From Clostridia bacterium (GTDB taxonomy: Bacteria; Bacillota; Clostridia; Christensenellales; Aristaeellaceae): 50,020 nucleotides of DNA. The stretch lies in NCBI GenBank assembly GCA_017430225.1, contig JAFRNK010000108.1, positions 1 to 50,020 on the forward strand, given 5' to 3'. The position numbers were made by a program, and so were the translations under genes. Numbering within the stretch: the first letter of the stretch is position 1; every line of letters begins with the position of its first letter. Of the stretch, positions 42,883-49,872 are shown in pieces. The notes under the pieces were generated by a model. It was given only the letters and a program-made list of their open reading frames with translations, ran no database searches and was not told the DNA's origin.

Positions 42883-44391
42883 TTACTTCTGAGCAGCATG
42901 ATACGCTTCGTTGTATTCCGCTGTGATCATGTCACCGCCCTGGGCAGCCCAGTCGTCCCAGGCGGCCTGCAGGCCAGCTTCGTCGATCAGGCCGGCGATG
43001 TACTGGACCGCCGCGTCAGAGATGATCTGATCCAGCTGAGCGCCGAAAGCAGTGTAGGTTTCGGACACGAACGGATAGCAGGGGTTCGCCACAGCGTAGG
43101 GAGCCAGCTCTACGTTCAGGTCTTCATAGCGCTGACGCAGCTGGGTATAGCCACGGTTGACGCGGGCCTTGGGGTTCTCGCGGTTGCCGGCAACGCCCAT
43201 ACCCATCTGGTTGATGTTGTTGTGATACATCTGGGAATTCTTCGAATACTCGTCAGCCTTCTCTTCAGGCACATAACGCAGGCCGTTTTCGTCCACGTCA
43301 TAGGTCAGGCCTTCCAGACCTGCGTTGATGATGGTCTGGCCTTCGGGGGTGTTGCACCAGTCGAGGAACTTGAGGACCTTCGGCAGGTCAGCTTCGGATA
43401 CGGCGCTCTTCATGACGAGGATCTCGCCGTTGAAGCCGGCGTTCTGCGGCCATACGGTGATGGAGCCATCTTCCTTGGCCACCGGGCCGACAGACTGGAA
43501 GATCTGCTCGGTCACGCCGGCATTGTTCTCGAACCATTCCTGCTGACGGTGTGCGTTGTCCAGGCAGTCGAAACGCATGAAGGCCTTGCCGGTGCGCTCG
43601 ATATTGTCCCAGTCAGAAGTGGAAATCTGGGCGAAGTTGGGGTCGATGCCGCCGATCTCATAGAGGTGGCGCAGCCAGTCGAGGCCCTTCTTGTAGCCTT
43701 CAGACTTGTGAGCGGGATAGATGTCGCCGTTCTCGTCAACGCCCCAGGTGTTGGGAGCGCCGTACGCAACGGTGATCACATTGATGGTGCCGGCGGTGTA
43801 GGAGCACATATTCAGAGCATATGTGTCAGCGCTCTTGCCAGCCAGCTTCTCAGCCAGCTCAGTCAGATCGTCCAGGGTCTTCACTTCGCGGTCGAAGCCG
43901 ACTTCCTTGGCGACGTCCAGACGATAGTAGATACCGCCGCGCGGGAAGGCACGGCTGCGATAGATGCCGTAGACATGGCCGTCTACCGCGATGTTAGCGT
44001 AAACGCCTTCGTTGCCGGCCGCCAAGTTCGGATAGTTCTCGGCATCCTTGATAGCGTCAGACAGATCCCAGAACGCGCCGGCACGGGCGGAGTTCACGAT
44101 CAGGGGAGCGCGGGCGTCGGTCGCCGCGATCAGCATCGGGGGATTCTTGTCCGCCAGGGTGGTGTTCAGGATATCACCGTAGGTGGAGTTGGGGCCCCAC
44201 TGGATGTTCAGCTTCACGCCGGACAGCTCCTGGATCTTCGCCAGAACGGGGTTGTTCTCCATGACAAAGTCGATGTCAGCGGGGAACTCAGGCAGCAGGA
44301 TGCTGATTTCGAAGGGTTCTTCCGCAGAGGCGAAACTCGCCAGGGAGAGGACCATCACCAGCGCCAGGAACAGAGAAACAAGTTTCTTCAT
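42883..44391 (-). CDS. ABC transporter extracellular sugar-binding protein
   Basis: 502 residues from ATG 44391 with AGGAGGA upstream. The signal peptide (about 1-22, ending SFASA) has no lipobox cysteine, unusual for a Gram-positive binding protein, which is normally a lipoprotein. The mature part has the LplA/family-1 style with periodic aromatic residues, GHVYGIYRSRAFPRGGIYYR and KFLDWCNTPEGQ. It delivers pectic oligosaccharides to the two permeases encoded upstream. Confidence 0.92.
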   Translation of the reverse strand: MKKLVSLFLALVMVLSLASFASAEEPFEISILLPEFPADIDFVMENNPVLAKIQELSGVKLNIQWGPNSTYGDILNTTLADKNPPMLIAATDARAPLIVNSARAGAFWDLSDAIKDAENYPNLAAGNEGVYANIAVDGHVYGIYRSRAFPRGGIYYRLDVAKEVGFDREVKTLDDLTELAEKLAGKSADTYALNMCSYTAGTINVITVAYGAPNTWGVDENGDIYPAHKSEGYKKGLDWLRHLYEIGGIDPNFAQISTSDWDNIERTGKAFMRFDCLDNAHRQQEWFENNAGVTEQIFQSVGPVAKEDGSITVWPQNAGFNGEILVMKSAVSEADLPKVLKFLDWCNTPEGQTIINAGLEGLTYDVDENGLRYVPEEKADEYSKNSQMYHNNINQMGMGVAGNRENPKARVNRGYTQLRQRYEDLNVELAPYAVANPCYPFVSETYTAFGAQLDQIISDAAVQYIAGLIDEAGLQAAWDDWAAQGGDMITAEYNEAYHAAQK

Positions 44392-44458
44392 TGGGTATTC
44401 CTCCTTTTGAATTTTGTTATCGTTGGGCGGCATCTTTCAGCCGCGGATAACCGATAAT

Positions 44459-45409
44459 TCAGCCTTTCAGAGCGCCGACCATGACGCCCTTGACGAAGTA
44501 CTTCTGCAGGAAGGGGTAGACGCACATGATGGGCACGGTGGAGACCACGATGACCGCCATTTTGATGGACTGTTCAGGCGGCTGGACAAAGTCCGCGTCC
44601 ATATTGGCCATATCGCCTGCGGTACCATTGCTCATGATGATGAGCTCGCGCAGCAGCACCTGCAGCGGCCACTTTTCCTTCGCGCCGGTCATGTAGATCA
44701 TGGCACCGAAGTAGGCGTTCCAGTGACCGACGGCGTAGAACAGGCCAAAGGTCGCCAGCACCGGCAGGGACAGGGGCAGTACGATCTTCCACAGTACGCC
44801 AAGGTCCGTGCATCCATCGATGGAAGCGGACTCCTCCAGTTCCTGCGGAATGCCCTGGAAGAAGTTCTTGACGATCATCATGTTGTACGCGCTGATGGCG
44901 CCAGGCAGAAGAACCGACCAGTAGGTGTTCTTCAGATTCAGGATGTTGGCGATAACGATGTAGCCGGGGATCATGCCGCCGGAGAAGAACATGGAGAAGA
45001 TGACCATGTTCAGGAAGAAATTCCTGCCGCGCAGACGGGTCTTGGACAGGGCGTAGGCCATTGTGACGGTGAAGAACAGGTTGATCGCCGTACCGCATAC
45101 GGTAATGAGGATCGAGTTGCCGAAACCGCGGAGGATCTTGTTGGAAGAGAAGATATACCTGTATGCGTTGAAAGATACGTCCTGCGGAATAAAGAACATC
45201 GGGCGGGTCGCGATCTCATACTCGGTAGCGAAGGAAGCACCGATAATGTAGATGAAGGGAATGATGGTGGTAATGGCCACCAGGGTGACTATCAGATAGT
45301 TGCATGCGTCGAAGACGCGGCTGCCTACTGTAGCGTTTGCCCCGACAGGACCGGAGGAGATGATCTCTTTCTTTTTCTTGTTATCGTTTGCCAGCATTGC
45401 CTGAGACAT
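44459..45409 (-). CDS. ABC transporter permease (LplC/YtcP type)
   Basis: 316 residues with six membrane helices. The EAA loop that contacts the ATPase is present as EESASIDGCTDLGVLWKIVLPL in pattern. The family end KYFVKGVMVGALKG is characteristic of LplC/YtcP permeases. It pairs with the preceding LplB-like permease, 16 bases upstream. Confidence 0.95.
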   Translation of the reverse strand: MSQAMLANDNKKKKEIISSGPVGANATVGSRVFDACNYLIVTLVAITTIIPFIYIIGASFATEYEIATRPMFFIPQDVSFNAYRYIFSSNKILRGFGNSILITVCGTAINLFFTVTMAYALSKTRLRGRNFFLNMVIFSMFFSGGMIPGYIVIANILNLKNTYWSVLLPGAISAYNMMIVKNFFQGIPQELEESASIDGCTDLGVLWKIVLPLSLPVLATFGLFYAVGHWNAYFGAMIYMTGAKEKWPLQVLLRELIIMSNGTAGDMANMDADFVQPPEQSIKMAVIVVSTVPIMCVYPFLQKYFVKGVMVGALKG

Positions 45410-45425
45410 CGTGATCCCTCCTTCC

Positions 45426-46382
45426 TCAATACAGGCCCTGCTCGCCGAGCAGATGCGCGATCTTGTTGGAACTGACGACCAGGGTCACGCTGACGACAGC
45501 CTTCATCAGGCCGATGGCCGAAGCATAGCTGAACTGGCCGGACTGGATGCCCTGCTGGTACACGAACACGTCCAGAGTCTGGCTGACTTTGCGGTTCAGG
45601 GGGTTCGCCATCAGGATCAGGTGGTCGTAGCCGGTATCGAGCACGGAACCCATGCGCAGGATCAGCATCAGCACGATGGTTGAACGGATGGCCGGCAGGG
45701 TGATGTGCCACAGGCGGCGGAGACGGCCCGCGCCGTCCACCATGGCGGCTTCATACAACTGAGTATCGACGTTGGTCAGGGCGGCCAGGAAGATGATGGT
45801 GCCCCAGCCGGTCTCCTTCCAGATCGTCTGGCCGATGATCATCCAGCGGAAGGTATCGGGAGAGCCCATATAGTTGATGGGATGGCCCAGGAGCTGGTTT
45901 GTCAGACCGTACACGATGCCGGAAGGCCCGAACATCACGAAGGTAATGGATACCACGATGACGATGGAGATGAAGTGCGGAACATACAAAAGTGTCTGCA
46001 GGAGCTTCTTGTACCGGAGGGAACGCATTTCATTGAGCAGCAGCGCCAGGATGATGGGCGCCGGAAAATAGAAGATGATGTTCATCAGGGACAGGATCAG
46101 CGTATTTGTCAGATACGTGACCCAGGCAGGGAACTTAAAGAAGTACTGGAACCATTTCAGGCCCACCCATTCACTGCCCAGTACGCCCGAAAACGGCACG
46201 TAGTTCTCAAAAGCGATCACGATGCCGAACATGGGCAGGTACTTGAAAATGATGAAGTAGATCAGGCCTGGCAGCAGCAGCAGATACAGCCACTTGTCAC
46301 GTTTCACCTCGGAGCGGAGCCTGCGCCAGTACTCTTTTCCGGTGCCGTGCACCAACCGTCGTTCCGCAGCTTTGGAGCTCAT
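45426..46382 (-). CDS. ABC transporter permease (LplB/YteP type)
   Basis: 318 residues. The N-terminal cytoplasmic stretch leads to YLLLLPGLIYFIIFKYLPM, a hallmark of YteP/LplB permeases, and the EAA loop is EAAMVDGAGRLRRLWHITLPAI in pattern. Six helices. With LplC and the binding protein it forms an importer of the type used by Bacillus YtcQ-YteP-YtcP for rhamnogalacturonan oligosaccharides. The ATPase gene is absent here. Confidence 0.95.
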   Translation of the reverse strand: MSSKAAERRLVHGTGKEYWRRLRSEVKRDKWLYLLLLPGLIYFIIFKYLPMFGIVIAFENYVPFSGVLGSEWVGLKWFQYFFKFPAWVTYLTNTLILSLMNIIFYFPAPIILALLLNEMRSLRYKKLLQTLLYVPHFISIVIVVSITFVMFGPSGIVYGLTNQLLGHPINYMGSPDTFRWMIIGQTIWKETGWGTIIFLAALTNVDTQLYEAAMVDGAGRLRRLWHITLPAIRSTIVLMLILRMGSVLDTGYDHLILMANPLNRKVSQTLDVFVYQQGIQSGQFSYASAIGLMKAVVSVTLVVSSNKIAHLLGEQGLY

Positions 46383-46417
46383 AAGCGTTCCACCTTTCTC
46401 TAATCATGCGTATGAAA

Positions 46418-47479
46418 TCAGTCAAGCCGCGTGTCGCGGATCATCAGCTCGGTCAGCATCAGGAAGGTCAGGCCCTGACCGTAAGCCGTGGGCGTCACGA
46501 TAATGTCTTTGTAATGCTGCAGGTTATGGCCCATGCCGGTTCCGCCGGATACGCCCTGCACCGCGCCGGTCTCGTCGATCTGGCCCAGCACCGCTTCAGC
46601 GGAGAGCATGCCCATCTGCTGGTACGGCTCCTGGGGCAACCAGCCCAGGCGGATGCCTTTGAGCACGCCATAGGCGATGGCCGCCGTAGCGCTCGTTTCG
46701 CAGTAGGTCTCCTCCACGTTGATCAGGGTCGTATAGAGACCGTTCACACGCTGATATTTCCACAGCGCGAGCACCTGGTCGAGCCACGCGGAGCGGATCA
46801 TTCGCATGGCGGCGTTGTCGCGCTTCGTGATGTCGTACAGCTCGATGGCCGCCGCGGTGAACCAGGCATTCCCGCGCGCCCAGAACGCTTCCGCGAAATT
46901 GTGGCGGCGGTCGAAGGTCCAGCCGTGATAGAACAGGCCGTTGACCTTGTTCTGCAGATAGCGGATGTGGATCAGGAACTGGTATTCCGATTCCTCGATC
47001 AGTTCAGGACGGCCGAGGACCACGCCGGCCTTGGCCAGGAACAGGCAGACCATGAACAGCGTATCGCACCACAGTTGCTGATAGTGTTTGTTCCACACCG
47101 TGCAGTGCTGCAGTCCGCCGTACTCCGTCCGCGGCATCTCCTTCATGACCCAGTCGATCCAGCTTTCGATGACGGGCAGATATTTTTCATTCTTCGTTTC
47201 GCCGTACAGGCAGGTCAGCGTCAGCACCGGCGCGACGGTGTTCACGTTGCGGTGCGGCTGCTGTTCACGGGAGAGCATGTCATCATACCAGCCCGTGAGA
47301 TAGTCCAGGATGGAACGGTCGCCGCTCTGCTGGTAGGTTTTGTAGATCCCGTACAGCGCGACGCCGGTCGGCCATTCCCAGTTGTTCATGGTCAGATGTC
47401 CGCGGGAAGGATCGTTGCCGTCCGCCCGCTGCAGCATGGCCAGCACACGGTCAGCAGTCTGCCGATATGTTTCACTCAT
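46418..47479 (-). CDS. GH105 unsaturated rhamnogalacturonyl hydrolase (YteR/YesR-like)
   Basis: 353 residues from ATG 47479 with GGAAGGTGA upstream; GTG at 47491 is a weaker alternative. It has an (alpha/alpha)6-barrel type sequence. The catalytic Asp139 is in LWCDTLFM, the position of Asp143 in Bacillus YteR. RNVNTVAPVLT, RGNAWFTAA and ETSATAAIAYG are family blocks. It removes the unsaturated galacturonic acid from lyase products of rhamnogalacturonan I or pectin. It is the first gene of the nine-gene operon. Confidence 0.93.
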   Translation of the reverse strand: MSETYRQTADRVLAMLQRADGNDPSRGHLTMNNWEWPTGVALYGIYKTYQQSGDRSILDYLTGWYDDMLSREQQPHRNVNTVAPVLTLTCLYGETKNEKYLPVIESWIDWVMKEMPRTEYGGLQHCTVWNKHYQQLWCDTLFMVCLFLAKAGVVLGRPELIEESEYQFLIHIRYLQNKVNGLFYHGWTFDRRHNFAEAFWARGNAWFTAAAIELYDITKRDNAAMRMIRSAWLDQVLALWKYQRVNGLYTTLINVEETYCETSATAAIAYGVLKGIRLGWLPQEPYQQMGMLSAEAVLGQIDETGAVQGVSGGTGMGHNLQHYKDIIVTPTAYGQGLTFLMLTELMIRDTRLD

Positions 47480-47526
47480 GAGGGAAATCACCTTCCTGTC
47501 TTCTGAATAATGGTAATTTCAATCGA

Positions 47527-47540
47527 TGTTAGCGCTTACA
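47527..47540. promoter_or_regulatory. LacI-family operator O1 at the GH105 promoter
   Basis: TGTTAGCGCTTACA, a LacI/cre-like site with a central CG. It lies at the end of the -10 box and the start region of the minus-strand promoter, so binding would block the pectin operon. It shares 13 of 14 bases with the second site. Confidence 0.8.
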
Positions 47541-47568
47541 TTATAATCTCAATGCTTGTTCGTGTCAA
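47540..47568 (-). promoter_or_regulatory. Consensus promoter of the pectin operon
   Basis: Minus strand TTGACA at 47568-47563, exactly 17 bases, TATAAT at 47545-47540. Both hexamers are perfect. It directs transcription into GH105 and the eight genes after it. Confidence 0.85.
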
Positions 47569-47618
47569 TATGTTTTTACGAAAAATATCCCGGATAAAAA
47601 GAAATTTTTGGCGATTAC

Positions 47619-47647
47619 TTGCATTTTTCTGACATGCGTTATATAAT
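47619..47647 (+). promoter_or_regulatory. Promoter of the LacI-type regulator
   Basis: TTGCAT at 47619-47624, 17-base spacer, TATAAT at 47642-47647. An operator copy begins at the last base of the -10 box. Confidence 0.8.
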
Positions 47648-47660
47648 GATAGCGCTTACA
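47647..47660. promoter_or_regulatory. LacI-family operator O2 at the regulator's own promoter
   Basis: TGATAGCGCTTACA, directly downstream of the regulator -10 box and covering the expected start, so the regulator probably represses itself. The centre-to-centre distance to O1 is 120 bases, which would allow looping. Confidence 0.8.
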
Positions 47661-47713
47661 TGATCCGAGGATATGCGAATTTCACCTGAAGGTTCAGCAT
47701 ACGGAGGTCCCAC

Positions 47714-48736
47714 ATGCGCAGCGATAACGCTACCATCTATGACATCGCGTCGGACGCCGGGGTATCGATCGCCACGGTCTCCCGCGTGCTGCGGGGAGAA
47801 ACGAACGTCTCTGCCGTTACACGGAAAAAAGTACAGGATGCCATTGCCCGGCACAACTACCGCCCCAGTTCCATCGCGCGGGGCCTGATGAGCAAGTCGA
47901 CGCATTCATTGGGCATCGTCCTGCCCAAGCTGCTGAATCCCCATTATGCCATGATCTTCACCGGCGCATACGAGGAAGCCCGCAAAATGGGCTATTCGAT
48001 GAGCCTCTTCCCCTGGTCCAGCATCGATACCCGCGCCTATGACCCGGCCACCATGCTGGTCGAACGGCGGCTGGACGGCGTGATCGTCTGTGTCGAGTAC
48101 TTATCCCCGGACCACGACGAACAGGTGCTCGCTTCTTTGCAGGAACTCAAGCACTTCATGCCCGTCGTACTGATCGGCTGCGTGCCGCCCTGGTATGATT
48201 TTCCGGCAGTCACGAACAACAACGCCGCCATGGTGCGCGAAATCGTCGCTTACCTCGTCTCCCTCGGGCATGAAAAGATCGCGTTTATCGGCGGCGTTCA
48301 GGAGGATAAGGATCCGCTTCGCCGCGACGTCGGCTATGAAGAAGGCCTCCGCGACGCGCGCCTGCCCTATACGGCATCCTACCGCGTCTACGGGAAAGGC
48401 ACAGCGGAAGCGGGCGAAAAGGCGCTCGGGGACATGCTGGACTCACTCAAACCCGAATACTGGCCCACAGCCGTCATCGCCCTCAACGACCTGGTCGCCA
48501 TGGGATGCCAGGCCGCCGCACGCAAGCGCGGGCTCAGCATGCCTAAGCAGCTCTCCATCATAGGCTGCGACGACCTGTTCTGCGCGCCGTATCTCTATCC
48601 CCCGCTGACCAGCATCAACACGCGTCAGCAAGCCACCGGCGCACGGGCAGTACAGCTGCTCATCAGCGGCGAGGACAAACGGGAAACCGTCGAATGGGAA
48701 TTGGTCGAACGCGCATCATGCGCGAAAACAAAATAA
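47714..48736 (+). CDS. LacI family transcriptional regulator of the pectin locus
   Basis: 340 residues. The LacI helix-turn-helix is TIYDIASDAGVSIATVSRVL (about 5-24) and the hinge-helix region is YRPSSIARGLMSK. The periplasmic-binding-protein-like effector domain follows, with SLGIVLPKL, GYEEGLRD and the family segment near PPLTSI. Divergent to the GH105 operon, with matching operators at both promoters. The inducer is likely a pectin or rhamnogalacturonan breakdown product. Confidence 0.93.
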   Translation: MRSDNATIYDIASDAGVSIATVSRVLRGETNVSAVTRKKVQDAIARHNYRPSSIARGLMSKSTHSLGIVLPKLLNPHYAMIFTGAYEEARKMGYSMSLFPWSSIDTRAYDPATMLVERRLDGVIVCVEYLSPDHDEQVLASLQELKHFMPVVLIGCVPPWYDFPAVTNNNAAMVREIVAYLVSLGHEKIAFIGGVQEDKDPLRRDVGYEEGLRDARLPYTASYRVYGKGTAEAGEKALGDMLDSLKPEYWPTAVIALNDLVAMGCQAAARKRGLSMPKQLSIIGCDDLFCAPYLYPPLTSINTRQQATGARAVQLLISGEDKRETVEWELVERASCAKTK

Positions 48737-48764
48737 GCTATTATATAAATAGGAGGAAATCAAT

Positions 48765-49082
48765 ATGGAACGCTTCGCATGGAAAGGCCGCATCAAACCC
48801 GGCATGCAGGAGGAATACAAGCGCCGTCACGACACGATCTGGCCCGAAATGACCGCGCTGCTGAAGGAAGCCGGCATCCGCAATTACACCATCTGGAGCG
48901 ACGGACGGGACGTGTTCGGCTATTACGAGTGCGAAAAAGGCATCGAATTTGCCGAAAAGACCCAGGCGCAGAGCCCGATCGTGGACAAATGGAACGACTA
49001 CATGCAGGATGTGCTGGATCTGGAAATGGATCCCGAGACCGGCGCGCAGCCAAAATTGCGCATGATGTTCAAAATGGAGTAA
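48765..49082 (+). CDS. rhaM: L-rhamnose mutarotase
   Basis: 105 residues, the family length (about 104). The start MERFAWKGRIKPGMQEEY is typical, with the active-site His22 in RRHDTIWPEM, and FGYYECE and the MDPETG end are conserved. It interconverts alpha and beta anomers of L-rhamnose, so the operon's substrate likely contains rhamnose. AGGAGG precedes ATG. It lies 28 bases after lacI, probably on the same transcript. Confidence 0.93.
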   Translation: MERFAWKGRIKPGMQEEYKRRHDTIWPEMTALLKEAGIRNYTIWSDGRDVFGYYECEKGIEFAEKTQAQSPIVDKWNDYMQDVLDLEMDPETGAQPKLRMMFKME

Positions 49083-49099
49083 CTCTTCGGAAAATTTGC

Positions 49100-49128
49100 T
49101 TGCATTTCTGAAAAAGTTGTGTTATGAT
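49100..49128 (+). promoter_or_regulatory. Promoter of rpmB
   Basis: TTGCAT at 49100-49105, 17-base spacer, TATGAT at 49123-49128. Confidence 0.65.
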
Positions 49129-49132
49129 AACG

Positions 49133-49193
49133 CAGTTATCTCTGATGACTGTTCCGCTTCCATGCGTAACAATAGAGATGCGCCACATAACTG
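49133..49193 (+). promoter_or_regulatory. Structured leader of rpmB
   Basis: CAGTTAT (49133-49139) can pair with ATAACTG (49187-49193), and overlapping ATCTCT (49138-49143) with AGAGAT (49174-49179). The outer pair would end directly before the GGAGG ribosome site, so it could hide or expose it. This is an inference from pairing only. Confidence 0.35.
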
Positions 49194-49205
49194 GAGGGAT
49201 TGATC

Positions 49206-49451
49206 ATGGGTAAGTATTGTGAAATCTGCGCGAAGGGCAAGATGTCTGGCCATAACGTGAGCCATTCCAACCGCAAGACGAACCGTTTCTGGGCTCCGAA
49301 CGTCCAGCGCGTCCGTGTGGTGATTGAAGGCCGCCCGATGCACATCAACGTCTGCACCAGCTGCCTGCGCAGCGGTTACGTGCAGCGCGCGCTGCCGACC
49401 ATCAAAGTTGCTCCCGTTGAGGAAGCAGCGGTCGTCGTAGAAGAGCAGTAA
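49206..49451 (+). CDS. rpmB: 50S ribosomal protein L28
   Basis: 81 residues from ATG 49206 behind GGAGGG. The zinc-type form is present with Cys5, Cys8, Cys50 and Cys53, and GHNVSHSNRKTNRFWAPN in pattern is diagnostic of L28. The C-terminus is slightly extended (EEAAVVVEEQ). Monocistronic, with its own promoter and terminator. Confidence 0.96.
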   Translation: MGKYCEICAKGKMSGHNVSHSNRKTNRFWAPNVQRVRVVIEGRPMHINVCTSCLRSGYVQRALPTIKVAPVEEAAVVVEEQ

Positions 49452-49469
49452 GTTCTGACGGAATGTGCT

Positions 49470-49504
49470 AAGCGCCGCGTCAGCGAGATGCGGCGCTTTT
49501 TTTG
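49470..49504 (+). terminator. Terminator of rpmB
   Basis: 9-bp stem AAGCGCCGC / GCGGCGCTT with an 11-base loop, followed by a run of T to about 49503. Confidence 0.9.
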
Positions 49505-49689
49505 CGTTTCTACGTTTTTCGAGGTGCAGGGGTAGATGAAAACCCCGTATTTCAACGGCGCATCGTCCGCAAAGGCGCAGGAGCGGGCATCGCTGCCCCA
49601 TCAGCGCCAGGCTGACGAGATGGTCCGGTAAGTCAAACAGGGAAAGCGGCTGACCGCCGCGCCGGACGGGAAAGTCGGCTAAAAAGCAC

Positions 49690-49718
49690 TTGACAAAGCA
49701 CAGGAAATTGTCTAAAAT
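49690..49718 (+). promoter_or_regulatory. Promoter of tRNA-Gly (and possibly tuf)
   Basis: TTGACA at 49690-49695, 17-base spacer, TAAAAT at 49713-49718, 14 bases before the tRNA. Confidence 0.8.
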
Positions 49719-49730
49719 ATACAGTGCACG

Positions 49731-49805
<75 letters not shown>

Positions 49806-49808
49806 TTT

Positions 49809-49829
49809 ATAGCGCATAACGTGCGCTAT
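49809..49829 (+). promoter_or_regulatory. Hairpin between tRNA-Gly and tuf
   Basis: 8-bp perfect stem ATAGCGCA / TGCGCTAT with a 5-base loop, starting just after the tRNA CCA. A second TGCGCTAT copy at 49841-49848 could pair with the same left arm. It may be a processing signal or an attenuator for tuf. Confidence 0.5.
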
Positions 49830-49872
49830 TAAAAATCAATTGCGCTATGCGACTTTTAAGGAGGAGATTCCC

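Noticed and set aside
42898-44457. 519-codon plus-strand frame opposite the binding-protein gene
   Set aside because: Antisense shadow; the minus-strand frame has a signal peptide, ribosome site and family features.
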